Assembly: GCF_900258435.1 (NCBI RefSeq)
Contig: NZ_LT992558.1
Location: 1,703,518 to 1,767,517 of the forward strand
DNA from: Carnobacterium divergens
GTDB lineage: Bacteria > Bacillota > Bacilli > Lactobacillales > Carnobacteriaceae
Length of the DNA: 64,000 nt
Reading direction: 5' to 3'
The stretch's first letter is position 1. Every line of letters starts with the position of its first letter. The translations under genes and the position numbers were made by a program. The notes beneath the pieces are model-generated. The model was not told where the DNA came from and made no database searches. It saw nothing but the letters and a program-made list of their open reading frames with translations. Positions 18,709-28,095 of this stretch are shown in pieces.

Positions 18709-18830
18709 CCATCTTCTTTATCCAGACTTTACTGTCGGTATTGGAATTACACCAATTCAACCAATTGTCGAAACAATCAGTTCGTGGACTTTACCACCGG
18801 TCGGGAATTTCACCCTGCCCCTGAAGACGA
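18709..18830 (-). ncRNA. FMN riboswitch (RFN element)
   Basis: The minus-strand leader carries the conserved RFN core. P1 pairs GTCTTC (near 18828) with GAAGAT (near 18711). AGGGGCAGGGTGAAATTCCC, GACCGGTGGTAAAGTCC and the closing ACCGACAGTAAAGTCTGGAT are all recognisable in order. It controls ribU about 125 bases downstream through the attenuator. Confidence 0.96.
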
Positions 18831-18923
18831 ATCATTATATTATTTTGTACACTCTCATGTACAACTAATAGTATACACAAATTTCATTTAATAAGCAATA
18901 GATATGCTAACAAATAGTAAGCA

Positions 18924-18958
18924 AAAAAACAATTCCTATAAAATAGGAATTGTTTTTT
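18924..18958. terminator. Terminator after resE, bidirectional
   Basis: A perfect 15-bp stem (AAAAAACAATTCCTA, 18924-18938, with 18944-18958) has a 5-base loop. The T-run on the minus strand ends the resD-resE transcript; the second arm just overlaps the resE stop codon. Confidence 0.85.
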
Positions 18959-20780
18959 ATTCATGTTTGTCTTGCTCATCCAAGTAAGGCAAATGAATGA
19001 TAAAACGTGTCTTTGTATTAACTTCGCTTTGAACTTCCATATAGCCGTCATGTTCTTCAACGATATTTTTAACGATTGATAAGCCAATTCCAGTTCCTGT
19101 TTGATTTTGTTTATTCATCACTCGGGCTTTATCAGCTTTGTAGAAACGTTCAAAAATAAATGGTAAATCTTGTTTTGAAATTCCAGTTCCGTTATCAATA
19201 ATTTCAATTAACAATTCGTCCATCACTTCATCTAAATGAATCGATAATTTCACATATCGAATTCCATCTGTTGGTTCAGCTAAACTGGTATGGCGAATAG
19301 CATTATTGATTAAATTAAATAAAACTTGGTTCATTTTATCTTCATCCATCCAATAACTCGTCATATCATCTTGAATCTCTAGGTCTAGCCGAACCTGATT
19401 GGATTCTGCTAATTGACCAAATCGAGTTAAAAGATCTTTGAAAAATTCATGTAAATCCACTTCGGTTTTTGTTAACTCAATATAACCTGCTTCCATTCTC
19501 GAAAGATCTAACATCTCGTTAACCATCCGGCTCATTCGTTCAGATTCTTCCCAGATAATTTTTGCCATTTCATGTTTTTCTTCATTCGTTTCAGCAACAT
19601 CGTCTAATATTGCTTCACTATAGCCTCTTATCATCACTAAAGGCGTTCTTAATTCATGAGACACATTGTTAATAAAATCCACTCTCATCGTATCCAAACG
19701 ACGTTCTTTTGTCATGTTTTGAATCGTTATCAGCACACCACGAACAATATAAGGAGCTTCACTGAAAAGCGGCACCAAGTTTAAATTGAAATACGCATCA
19801 TCAATCTCTAATTCAAAACTCAACCCGTTTCTTTTTTCGATTACTTCATCAATTTTCCCATCTAACACATACGGAAGAATCTCACTTTCATGATATTGAC
19901 CGTTTAACCGCCAACGGCTTAAAAAATCATCCCCTGTTAGATTAGAAGTTAAAAGCGTTTTATCTCGATTGTAATACAAGATCCCCGTCGTCATAGAAGA
20001 CACAATGTGCGCCAATAATTCTTTTTCTTGTTTGGTAGACATTCCAATGGCTTCTAAAGATTTTCCCATTTTATTCATCGCTAGTGCTAACTGTGACAGT
20101 TCATCTTTAGAGTTGACAGGCACTTGATGTGAAAAATCATTTTTTGCGTATTCAAAAGCAACATCCCGCATATTGGCTAGCGGAGTTCCAATTCTATATT
20201 TAAGGAATTGATAAAACAACACTGATAAAATAAGAAGCATCACAAAAATAAAAGCTGTCCACTCCGTCATTTTTTTAGCTATTTTTGTTAAAAAAGATAA
20301 ATCACCATATGAATACAGAACCCCCCGCTTGCCATCGTGTTCAAAGAAATTTACTTTTAGAATAAACGAACCATTTTTATTCTCTTCGTTGCTTTCCTCT
20401 TTTAACAACACGCTGTCTTTGCCAGAATGAATAATTTCTTTGACATCTTTACGATTCAATAATTGTGTCAAATAATTTTTAGGGAGTTCATTGTAGAAAT
20501 CATTGTAAAAGACCGCTTTTTGATCGTCATATTCAAGATAAAAAAATAAATGTGAATCATAAGAAGTAAATTTATCTGTATTTTCTAAAACAAAAAGCGG
20601 ATCAGTGATTACCCGCTTTTCAATACTTTTTATTGAGTCTTTAAAATCACTTAAATAGATTTCTTGAACATGTTTTTGATAGATATATGAATAAATTACT
20701 GTACTAGAAATCAAACAGAATGCAACAATCGCCATCGTGACTAACCATGTTCGAAATACAATACTATTTAGTTTAGTCAT
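18957..20780 (-). CDS. resE: Sensor histidine kinase ResE-like
   Basis: The 607-residue membrane kinase has a transmembrane segment at about 12-34 and an extracytoplasmic sensor of about 140 residues. A second membrane segment lies at 173-193, followed by HAMP (about 194-245) and a PAS-like region (about 255-355). HisKA has phospho-His375 (NNVSHELRTP), and an HATPase domain carries N, G1 (DNGTGI) and G2 (GTGIGLSIVK) boxes. In Bacillus ResE senses respiratory or nitric-oxide-related signals; the signal here is not shown. The gene follows resD by seven bases. Confidence 0.9.
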   Translation of the reverse strand: MTKLNSIVFRTWLVTMAIVAFCLISSTVIYSYIYQKHVQEIYLSDFKDSIKSIEKRVITDPLFVLENTDKFTSYDSHLFFYLEYDDQKAVFYNDFYNELPKNYLTQLLNRKDVKEIIHSGKDSVLLKEESNEENKNGSFILKVNFFEHDGKRGVLYSYGDLSFLTKIAKKMTEWTAFIFVMLLILSVLFYQFLKYRIGTPLANMRDVAFEYAKNDFSHQVPVNSKDELSQLALAMNKMGKSLEAIGMSTKQEKELLAHIVSSMTTGILYYNRDKTLLTSNLTGDDFLSRWRLNGQYHESEILPYVLDGKIDEVIEKRNGLSFELEIDDAYFNLNLVPLFSEAPYIVRGVLITIQNMTKERRLDTMRVDFINNVSHELRTPLVMIRGYSEAILDDVAETNEEKHEMAKIIWEESERMSRMVNEMLDLSRMEAGYIELTKTEVDLHEFFKDLLTRFGQLAESNQVRLDLEIQDDMTSYWMDEDKMNQVLFNLINNAIRHTSLAEPTDGIRYVKLSIHLDEVMDELLIEIIDNGTGISKQDLPFIFERFYKADKARVMNKQNQTGTGIGLSIVKNIVEEHDGYMEVQSEVNTKTRFIIHLPYLDEQDKHE

Positions 20781-20787
20781 TCGCTTG

Positions 20788-21510
20788 TTACTCCTTATTT
20801 TCGTAATGAGAATTAAACTTATAACCTAATCCCCAAACAGTAACGATCATTTTAGCGGCTACTTCTGATTGTTGTGCTAGTTTTTCACGCAACCGTTTCA
20901 CATGGGTATCCACTGTTCTTAAATCACCAAAAAACTCATATTTCCAAACTTCTCTAAGCAATTGCTCTCTGCCAAAAATTTGATCCGGCGCTTGGGCTAA
21001 ATAAAGAAGTAAGTCGTATTCTTTTGGTGTTAAATTGACTGGCTTTCCATCTGATAAAACCCGATGTGCTTGATTGTCAATTTCTAAATGAGGAAAAACA
21101 ATTAAGTCTGGATTTTCTTGTTTTTTAGGTTTTGCCAGTTGTGTTCGTTTCAAAATCGCTGCTACTCGCAAGACAACTTCTCTTGGACTAAATGGCTTTA
21201 CAATATAATCATCTGCTCCAACTTCAAAACCTTGAACACGATTGGTTTCTTCACCTTTTGCTGTCAACATCATAATAGGGGTTTCTTTTTTTTCACGCAG
21301 TTGTTTAGCAACTTCAATACCATCCATTTTAGGTAGCATCAAGTCAAGTAAAATTAAGTCATAATCATTTTCAAGCGCTAGAAAAAGAGCATCTTCTCCA
21401 TTGTCTGTTTCAGTAATGATAAAGTTTTCTCGCTCTAAATACATTCTTAATAAACGACGAATTCGATCTTCATCATCAACAACTAGTATATTTATTGCAT
21501 CATTATTCAT
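20788..21510 (-). CDS. resD: Response regulator ResD-like (OmpR family)
   Basis: The 240-residue regulator has a receiver domain with acidic pocket DDE (12-14), phospho-acceptor D56 (LLDLMLP) and conserved K (VKPF) near 108. A C-terminal winged helix follows (LTPKEYDLLLYLAQAP to VWGLGYKF). It pairs with the kinase directly downstream. In B. subtilis resABC, for cytochrome c maturation, lie between rluB and resD; here they are missing. The start ATG has AAGAGGTG upstream. Confidence 0.92.
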   Translation of the reverse strand: MNNDAINILVVDDEDRIRRLLRMYLERENFIITETDNGEDALFLALENDYDLILLDLMLPKMDGIEVAKQLREKKETPIMMLTAKGEETNRVQGFEVGADDYIVKPFSPREVVLRVAAILKRTQLAKPKKQENPDLIVFPHLEIDNQAHRVLSDGKPVNLTPKEYDLLLYLAQAPDQIFGREQLLREVWKYEFFGDLRTVDTHVKRLREKLAQQSEVAAKMIVTVWGLGYKFNSHYENKE

Positions 21511-21610
21511 TTGGTAAACACCTCTTTCTCCAACTCCATCTAAAAATCGTTATTATATCATTAATTATACACAACAACTGTTTCATTTATCAACCAAAAA
21601 GGGTTTTATC

Positions 21611-22348
21611 TTATTTTTTCTTTTGTTGACTTTCTTTAGCAAGAACGCGAAGTTGGTTCACTTCAAAGCCTTTTAATTCACGCCATTCTCCTGGTTTTAA
21701 TCCTTCCAAAGTCAAACCGCCGTATGTTTCACGTTTTAATTTTTGAACGGGATGGTTAATCGCCATAAACATATTTTTAACTTGATGATTACGTCCTTCA
21801 AAGATTGTAATTTCAACAATTGACGTTTGTTTTACTTTATCCACTGAAATAATTCTAGTCTGTGCTGGAGATGTTTTTTTACCGTCAATGACAATTCCCT
21901 TGTCTAATTTACGCGTGTCTGTCGGATAAATAACACCTTTTACTTTAGCCACATACGTTTTTGCAACGTGGTATTTAGGATGCATTAACATTTGAGAAAG
22001 TTCTCCGTCATTTGTCATCAGCAATAATCCCGTTGTGTCATAGTCTAAACGGCCAACCGGATAAATACGTTGTTTTACAGAACCAAAAAAGTCCGTTACA
22101 ACAGGTCGATCTTTATCGTCACTCACAGCAGAAATCACATTTCTTGGTTTGTACAGTAAAAAGTAAACCGGTTCTTCACGATCGATTGGAACACCATCTA
22201 CTTCAATATTATCTGAGTTTCCAACTTGAACACCCATATCTGTTACAACTTTTCCATTCACTCTAACGTGCCCTTTTGCAATTAATTCTTCTGCTTTTCT
22301 TCGAGAAGCTACACCTGCGTGTGCCATTACTTTTTGTAAACGTTCCAT
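21611..22348 (-). CDS. rluB: 23S rRNA pseudouridine(2605) synthase RluB
   Basis: RluB isomerises a specific uridine of 23S rRNA. It has an N-terminal S4 RNA-binding domain (ERLQKVMAHAGVASRRKAEE, residues 2-21) and a catalytic domain with Asp102 in GRLDYDTTGLLL. I place the start at the ATG of MERLQK (22348), with GGGG upstream. The gene follows scpB by 13 bases, completing the scpA-scpB-rluB run conserved in Firmicutes. Confidence 0.95.
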   Translation of the reverse strand: MERLQKVMAHAGVASRRKAEELIAKGHVRVNGKVVTDMGVQVGNSDNIEVDGVPIDREEPVYFLLYKPRNVISAVSDDKDRPVVTDFFGSVKQRIYPVGRLDYDTTGLLLMTNDGELSQMLMHPKYHVAKTYVAKVKGVIYPTDTRKLDKGIVIDGKKTSPAQTRIISVDKVKQTSIVEITIFEGRNHQVKNMFMAINHPVQKLKRETYGGLTLEGLKPGEWRELKGFEVNQLRVLAKESQQKKK

Positions 22349-22361
22349 TATTTTATCCCCT

Positions 22362-22949
22362 TTATTCTTCATTATTTAGTTGAAATTGCTGGTTAAATTT
22401 TTCAAAGAATAAATCTGATTCGCTTTCATCAGGACTTTGTTCTAATTCATCAATTGTTGGCAATTCTTTTATATCTTTTAAGCCGAAATAATCCATAAAA
22501 TAAGCAGATGTCCCATATAAAATGGCTCTTCCGGGTCCATTAACTCGGCCTTTGTCTTCAATTAAACCTCTTAAAAGAAGCTTTTGCAAAGCTCCACTTG
22601 TTTGCACGCCTCTAATTTCATCAATCTCCATCCGTGTTAACGGTTGTTTGTAGGCAATAATCGCAAGTGTTTCTAACGCAGCTTGTGATAAATTTGTGGA
22701 TAGCGGAGACACTGCATATTTTTTAATTAAATCAGCATATTCTTTTTTAGTAGCCAATTGATAATGATTTCCTACTTCTAGAAGCATTAAACCATTTGTT
22801 TTAGACTCAATGTATCGCTGTTGTAATTGCATTAATAATTGATAGGTGAATTGCGTAGATGCATCAAGTAGCGAAGCCATCTCCTCTAAAGATAACCCTT
22901 CATCTCCCGACACAAAAAGCAATGCTTCAATTGCTGCTATTTCATTCAT
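22362..22949 (-). CDS. scpB: Segregation and condensation protein ScpB
   Basis: ScpB forms the Smc-ScpA-ScpB condensin-like complex. It has two winged-helix domains; SQAALETLAIIAYKQPLTRMEIDEIRGV and LLRGLIEDKGR are family signatures. The start ATG (22949, MNEIAAIEALL) has AAGGAGAAGG upstream and overlaps the scpA end by eight bases, so the two are coupled. Its 195 residues are the normal length. The longer reading to 22988 is not supported. Confidence 0.95.
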   Translation of the reverse strand: MNEIAAIEALLFVSGDEGLSLEEMASLLDASTQFTYQLLMQLQQRYIESKTNGLMLLEVGNHYQLATKKEYADLIKKYAVSPLSTNLSQAALETLAIIAYKQPLTRMEIDEIRGVQTSGALQKLLLRGLIEDKGRVNGPGRAILYGTSAYFMDYFGLKDIKELPTIDELEQSPDESESDLFFEKFNQQFQLNNEE

Positions 22950-23724
22950 TGTGACCTTCTCCTTGATTAACGGACTCTTGATTTTCAAACACTAAAATAT
23001 CGCCGCAAATTTCGGTTTGATTGATTCGAATAGTTCCTTCTTTAATCAATTCTAGTAAGGCCATAAAAGTAGTTACTAGTTCTGACTTCGTTGCAACATC
23101 AAAAAGATCTTCAAATAATAACCCATTTCGACTTTTTTGATTCGTTAATTTCTTTAAAATCAACTTCATTTTGTCGTCAATCGTCATTTCCTCTGCTTTA
23201 ATTTTAGTTTGCATTGGGATTTTACGATTCTTTTTAGTTAGCATTTCATGAAAAGCCATAAATAAATCAATTGTTGTGATTTGCTCTGATTTTAAAGGAA
23301 CTTCCGTTTGTAAATGTTGTAAATTTGTCGGCGTTTTAGTGTAATAGTGACTCCGTTCTTCTTCTTTATCTTTTAGTACCGTTGCTGCATATTTGTATTT
23401 ACGATATTCTAATAGTTGTTCAACAAGAGCATCCCGTGGATCTTCTCCATCTTCATAGAACGCTTCTTCTTCGTCATCTAAAACAAGTTCTTGTTTAGGC
23501 AACAACATTTTACTTTTAATCGCCATTAATGTAGCGGCCATCACGAGATAATCGCCGGCAATATCCAGCTCTAATTCTTTCATCGTATGAAGATACGCCA
23601 GGTATTGAGCTGTGACTTCAGCCATTGGAATATCGTAAATATCCAACTCTAATTGTTGAATTAAATGAAGCAACAAATCAAGCGGCCCTTCAAACACATC
23701 AATTTTCACATTAATTTCAGCCAT
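22942..23724 (-). CDS. scpA: Segregation and condensation protein ScpA
   Basis: The 260-residue kleisin subunit bridges the Smc heads. The N-terminal VKIDVFEGPLDLLLHLIQQLELDIYDIPMA is the diagnostic motif, and the C-terminal winged helix (KSELVTTFMALLELIKEGTIRINQ) contacts Smc. An acidic stretch, DDEEEAFYEDGEDPRD, lies in the middle. It is cotranscribed with scpB and rluB. Confidence 0.96.
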   Translation of the reverse strand: MAEINVKIDVFEGPLDLLLHLIQQLELDIYDIPMAEVTAQYLAYLHTMKELELDIAGDYLVMAATLMAIKSKMLLPKQELVLDDEEEAFYEDGEDPRDALVEQLLEYRKYKYAATVLKDKEEERSHYYTKTPTNLQHLQTEVPLKSEQITTIDLFMAFHEMLTKKNRKIPMQTKIKAEEMTIDDKMKLILKKLTNQKSRNGLLFEDLFDVATKSELVTTFMALLELIKEGTIRINQTEICGDILVFENQESVNQGEGHNE

Positions 23725-23752
23725 TCATTGATTCGCTCCTTCAATCTAGTTT

Positions 23753-24115
23753 CTATTCACTTCTTTGTTGCTCCCATTTTGCTATAATTGGAGCGGTTTC
23801 TAACGTACCAATTATTTTTTTATCTGGTGCTTTTTGTTGAAGTTCGTTGATCATTTTATAACTAATTCCTTCTTTACGGTAAGAAGGATTGATTGAAATA
23901 TGACGAAGCAAAACCATCTCATCACTTATTTCTACCCCTAAAACGGCAATAATATCTGCACTTTCTTCACTGCGCCATAAATACAGTCGACGATGCTCGT
24001 CCGCTTCATACCATTCAATTTCTGATTTCAAGCGACTCACATCTTTTAAGTCTGGAATAAAAGATAGCAGCCCCATCATGATTTTCTCGTAATCATTTTT
24101 ATAACTAATTAGCAT
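23753..24115 (-). CDS. ribT: GNAT N-acetyltransferase, RibT-like
   Basis: A 120-residue GNAT-fold protein. The acetyl-CoA loop appears as SINPSYRKEGISYKMINELQ. RibT proteins sit at the end of riboflavin operons in Bacillus and often beside scpA or lysA in other Firmicutes; the substrate is unknown. The ATG at 24115 has GGAGG seven bases upstream; the reading from 24133 would start before that site. It follows lysA by 20 bases. Confidence 0.78.
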   Translation of the reverse strand: MLISYKNDYEKIMMGLLSFIPDLKDVSRLKSEIEWYEADEHRRLYLWRSEESADIIAVLGVEISDEMVLLRHISINPSYRKEGISYKMINELQQKAPDKKIIGTLETAPIIAKWEQQRSE

Positions 24116-24135
24116 CGATGACCCTCCATTCATAT

Positions 24136-25455
24136 CTATTCTGTTGGAAAAGGAATATCAAGTTGCATTACATCTGCATAAGTTTCCCGTCGAATTGCTA
24201 GAAAATCAACATTATTTTCCACGAATACAACGGCTGGCCGAGGAATTCGATTGTAATTACTCGCCATTGAATAGCCATATGCACCGGTGCTAAAGACAGC
24301 CAACACGTTTGGTTCTTGAACTTTAGGAAGAGGCAAGTCCCAAATCAACATGTCGCCAGATTCACAACATTTCCCTGCAATAGAATAGGTTGCTGTTGGT
24401 TGTTCTGTGGCGCGGTTTGCTAAAATGCCTGTGTATTTCGCGTCATAAAGAGCTGGACGGATGTTATCAGACATTCCACCATCAACGGCTAAATAGTTTC
24501 GCACGTTGGGAACTTCTTTTTGTGAGCCCGTTTCATACAAAGTCGTTCCCGCATCTCCGACTAAACTGCGTCCTGGTTCCAACCATATTTCAGGCATCGG
24601 AATGCCTAATTCAGTTGTTTTCAAAATAACTTCATCAATAATAGATACCATCAGTTCTGGAATTGCTAATGGTTGATCCTCTTTTGTATAGCGAATGCCA
24701 AATCCGCCACCTAAATTCAGCACACTTAAATGAAAGCCAAAAGCCTTTTGCCACTCAATTGTTTTTGAGAGTAGTTTATCAATTGCCATTAAAAAACCAT
24801 CTGATTCAAAAATCTGTGAGCCAATATGACTGTGAAGTCCAATGAGTTCGATGTTTGATAAGTTCATCGCTTCAATGACTGCTTGTTCTGCTTGCCCATT
24901 CATTAAATCAAATCCAAATTTTGAATCTTCTTGTCCTGTTGAAATATAGTCATGTGTGTGTGCTTCTACGCCAGGCGTGACACGGATTAAAATCTTAACA
25001 GTGTGCTCTTTTTGACTCGCTAACTGATTCAATAACGTCAACTCATTGAAATTATCAACAACAAAGCACCCAATTTGGTAATCTAAGGCTGCGTTCATTT
25101 CCGTTTTGGTTTTATTGTTTCCATGAAAATGAATTTTTTTACTCGGAAATCCTGCTTGGATAGCCGTATATAATTCTCCGCCTGAAACCACATCAAGAGA
25201 CATTCCTTCTTGAGCCATTAATTGATAAATCGCTAAACATGAAAAGGCTTTGCTAGCATAAGCTACTTGTGCATTGATTTGTTTACGTTCGAAAGTTTCT
25301 TTAAACTCTCGGCAGCGTTCTCGGATTAAGGCGATATCGTAAACAAATAATGGTGTCTGGTACTTATCAGCAAGTAAAACTGTATCAATTCCTCCAATCG
25401 TTAGATGATCTTCAGTATTGATTGTCATTGTACCTGGTAGTTTAGTTAAATTCAT
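24136..25455 (-). CDS. lysA: Diaminopimelate decarboxylase
   Basis: LysA makes L-lysine from meso-diaminopimelate using PLP. The PLP lysine lies in AYASKAFSC at about 65-73. HSHIGSQI, the glycine loop LGGGFGIRY, EPGRSLVGDAGTTLY and CCESGD are all present. Its 439 residues are normal for the family. The enzyme connects with dapB at 5.9 kb, so the lysine and peptidoglycan branch is active in this strain, though not clustered. Confidence 0.97.
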   Translation of the reverse strand: MNLTKLPGTMTINTEDHLTIGGIDTVLLADKYQTPLFVYDIALIRERCREFKETFERKQINAQVAYASKAFSCLAIYQLMAQEGMSLDVVSGGELYTAIQAGFPSKKIHFHGNNKTKTEMNAALDYQIGCFVVDNFNELTLLNQLASQKEHTVKILIRVTPGVEAHTHDYISTGQEDSKFGFDLMNGQAEQAVIEAMNLSNIELIGLHSHIGSQIFESDGFLMAIDKLLSKTIEWQKAFGFHLSVLNLGGGFGIRYTKEDQPLAIPELMVSIIDEVILKTTELGIPMPEIWLEPGRSLVGDAGTTLYETGSQKEVPNVRNYLAVDGGMSDNIRPALYDAKYTGILANRATEQPTATYSIAGKCCESGDMLIWDLPLPKVQEPNVLAVFSTGAYGYSMASNYNRIPRPAVVFVENNVDFLAIRRETYADVMQLDIPFPTE

Positions 25456-25568
25456 TTATTTTCCCCATTTCAATCCCCGTAAATTGCTCATTTAACTTTA
25501 CCATAATCTGGACATTTTCACAATCTAACTAGCTAAAAGAATGTGTTATTTCCAATGATTTTATATTT

Positions 25569-26459
25569 TTAAGCTCTCGGATGATACGTTTTATAAACTG
25601 AGGTCATGCGTTGTTTGGTAATATGTGTATAAATTTGAGTCGTGGAAATATCCGCATGTCCCAGCAATTCTTGTACAACTCGCAAATCTGCACCATTTTC
25701 TAATAAATGAGTTGCAAATGAATGGCGTAAAGTGTGTGGCGTAACCTCTTTTTCAATTCCTGCTTTTTTGACAATCGCTTTTAAATTTTTCCAAACGCCT
25801 TGTCTTGTTAAGCCTTTGCCATGATGATTTAAAAATAAATTAAGTTCACGTCTTCCTGGTTTTTCAAGTTTCACTCGGCTATATTTCATGTATTTCTCAA
25901 TCCATTCAATTGCCAAATCGCCAAGGGGAATAATCCGTTCCTTGTCCCCTTTACCAATGGTCTGAATCAACCCTAGCGATAAATGCAAATCACTTAGTTT
26001 TAGCTCTGTCAATTCGCTAACCCGCAATCCAGTTGCATACATCACCTCTAACATTGCTCGGTCTCTTAAACCTAGAGTAGTGTTGGTATCAGGTGTTTCA
26101 ATCAGGCATTCGACTTCTTTCATCGACAGCGTTTTAGGTAAGGTTTGAGCTTTTTTAGGCGTGTCGATGTGCAACATGGGATCCGTATCACATAATCGTT
26201 CCTGTTTTAAAAACTGATGGAATCTTCTTAGACTAGAGACCATCCGAATCACAGTACCCGCTGCTTTTTCTTCGTCTTTTAATTGCTGTAAAAAAGTCAG
26301 AACTAAATACCGATCAACTTCCGACCAGCTTTTGACTTGATTCGTAGTTAAAAACTCAATATAGCTTATTAAATCGCGACGGTAGCTTTCTATGGTATTT
26401 TTGGAAAGACCTCGCTCAATTGTTAAATAATGCAGATACTCCGTTAAATCGTTCTCCAC
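25569..26459 (-). CDS. xerD: Site-specific tyrosine recombinase XerD
   Basis: XerD resolves chromosome dimers with XerC at dif. The N-terminal SAM-like domain (LTEYLHYLTIERGLSKNTIESYRRDL) is followed by the catalytic domain. Catalytic residues are visible in ATGLRVSEL, GKGDKER, HTLRHSFATHLL, LGHADIST and IYTH. The start is the GTG at 26459, which has GGAGG eight bases upstream and gives 296 residues, the usual XerD length. A longer frame to 26504 runs into the fur terminator and is not real. XerD next to fur is also the Bacillus order. Confidence 0.95.
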   Translation of the reverse strand: MENDLTEYLHYLTIERGLSKNTIESYRRDLISYIEFLTTNQVKSWSEVDRYLVLTFLQQLKDEEKAAGTVIRMVSSLRRFHQFLKQERLCDTDPMLHIDTPKKAQTLPKTLSMKEVECLIETPDTNTTLGLRDRAMLEVMYATGLRVSELTELKLSDLHLSLGLIQTIGKGDKERIIPLGDLAIEWIEKYMKYSRVKLEKPGRRELNLFLNHHGKGLTRQGVWKNLKAIVKKAGIEKEVTPHTLRHSFATHLLENGADLRVVQELLGHADISTTQIYTHITKQRMTSVYKTYHPRA

Positions 26460-26490
26460 TTTCGTCACCTCCAACAGTGTTTTGTTAAGA

Positions 26491-26525
26491 AAAAAAAGAA
26501 ACAACCAACAAAGTCAATTGTTTCT
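26491..26525 (-). terminator. Terminator after fur
   Basis: An 8-bp stem (AGAAACAA, 26497-26504, with 26518-26525) encloses a 13-base loop. A run of A on the plus strand (T on the minus) follows at 26490-26497. Confidence 0.75.
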
Positions 26526-26542
26526 CCTTCTTTAATTGTTAA

Positions 26543-27001
26543 TTAGTGTTTCCCGTTTTCTTGGCATTCTTGACAAATCCCATGAAAAGTTAAACGATGA
26601 TCTTTTACGATAAAATGGAAACGACTTTCAACAATTGGTTCAATTTCTTCAAGCAAATCTTCATGAACTTCTTCAATACTTCCACACTCAATACATAATA
26701 AATGGTGATGGAAATGTTTCGCGCCTTCTTTACGAACATCATATCGAGCTAAACCGTCATTAAAACTGATTTTATTGATAATGTTTAATTCTGTTAAAAT
26801 TTCTAGCGTCCGATAAACCGTTGCTAAACCGATATCAGGGCTTTTTTCTTTAACAAGCATGTACACTTCCTCAGCACTTAAATGGTCTTTTTCTTTTTCA
26901 AGTAAAACCGCTACAGTTGCTTCGCGTTGTGGCGTTAATTTGAAACCTGCTTCGTGTAATTGATTTTTGATTTTTAGTAAAGGAGATTCTGTTGTTTTCA
27001 C
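26543..27001 (-). CDS. fur: Fur-family transcriptional regulator
   Basis: A 152-residue metal-dependent repressor. The winged helix contains LTPQREATVAVLL and IGLATVYRTLEIL. The metal sites HFHHHLLCIECG and GICQECQ give the two CxxC motifs that bind structural zinc. The position next to xerD fits B. subtilis fur, so iron control is the best guess, but PerR or Zur activity cannot be excluded from sequence. The start is a GTG at 27001 with GAGAGG upstream. Confidence 0.9.
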   Translation of the reverse strand: MKTTESPLLKIKNQLHEAGFKLTPQREATVAVLLEKEKDHLSAEEVYMLVKEKSPDIGLATVYRTLEILTELNIINKISFNDGLARYDVRKEGAKHFHHHLLCIECGSIEEVHEDLLEEIEPIVESRFHFIVKDHRLTFHGICQECQENGKH

Positions 27002-27122
27002 GGTAATAGCCTCTCTTATTTATAATCTTTATAATCTACTTATAAACTCTTCTTATCTAGTTTATAAAAATTACAATCTAATTGCAATCAATTTAAGTGT
27101 TATTGAACATTTTTATGAGACT

Positions 27123-28010
27123 TTACTCACTTTCATTCTCAATTGGCGAGTCAACTAAGCGAGTCTCACCATCCACTTGAACAATTTTACGTTGTCTCAT
27201 TAGATTTCCTAACGCACGTTTAAATTGACCTTTACTGATACCAAAACGTTCTTTAATTTCTTCTGGATCGCTTTTATCTGTGTAAGGGAAACTGCCTGTA
27301 CGGGTGCGTTCTAAAATCGCTAGTAACATACCCGCGTCGTCTTCAATTGCTTCGTGAGCACGAGGCATCAACGAAATATTTAAAATCCCATCTTCACGAA
27401 CTCCAATAACACGACCTTCAACGACTTCACCTAAACGTGGCTCATCTTTTCGCTCACTAGGATGTACAAAGCCTAAATAATCGTCTTCCATGATTAAATA
27501 AGTGCCTACTACCTTCAAACGGAACGCAGTACCTTTAATATTTTTATTTTTTAACGCTTCTTCGTCTGTCGCTTTTTTAGCGATTGAGTAGTAAAATTCT
27601 TCTGGCGCTAACGTTCCCCACATACGGTCTTTTGCATCAACATGAATGCCAATCAATAACTGATCGCCTTTTTTAGGCCATAAATGTTTTTCAGTTGGCA
27701 GTTCATCTAAAGAAACGACCATTTCCTTGTCCGGCAAACCAATATCTACAAAGACACCTAAGTCTTTTCTCGTGTCTATAACCATTCCCCAAGCAAACTT
27801 TCCAACTTGAACGTTAGGAGTCGTCTGAGTCATAACAAAGTCTTTATTCATTGAAATGTATACAAAACCTTCTACTGGGTCACCTAATTCATAGTTTATT
27901 TCTTCTGTTTTAGCTAATTTGTATGTTACACCATCTTTTTGGATAAAATAAGATTTATCATTTTCATCTGTTACGATTCCCGTAACAACTGTACCTAAGG
28001 ATTGATTCAT
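27123..28010 (-). CDS. cvfB: S1-domain RNA-binding regulator CvfB (YitL-like)
   Basis: The 295-residue protein has three S1-like OB-fold domains (GTVVTGIVTDENDKSYFI, FAWGMVIDTRKDLGVFVDIG, GEVVEGRVIGVREDGILNISL) and a C-terminal winged helix (KERFGISKGQFKRALGNLMRQRKI). In Staphylococcus aureus CvfB affects virulence gene expression; here it is likely a general RNA-binding factor. The start ATG has GGAGG upstream. The gene stands alone between ytwI and fur. Confidence 0.9.
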   Translation of the reverse strand: MNQSLGTVVTGIVTDENDKSYFIQKDGVTYKLAKTEEINYELGDPVEGFVYISMNKDFVMTQTTPNVQVGKFAWGMVIDTRKDLGVFVDIGLPDKEMVVSLDELPTEKHLWPKKGDQLLIGIHVDAKDRMWGTLAPEEFYYSIAKKATDEEALKNKNIKGTAFRLKVVGTYLIMEDDYLGFVHPSERKDEPRLGEVVEGRVIGVREDGILNISLMPRAHEAIEDDAGMLLAILERTRTGSFPYTDKSDPEEIKERFGISKGQFKRALGNLMRQRKIVQVDGETRLVDSPIENESE

Positions 28011-28095
28011 TATTGTGCCTCCATCATTTTCTTCTTGTTCTATTATAGCGTAGAATGGCTCTCTTGCCTATCGAATCCTTTTAAAATCTGAGTCA

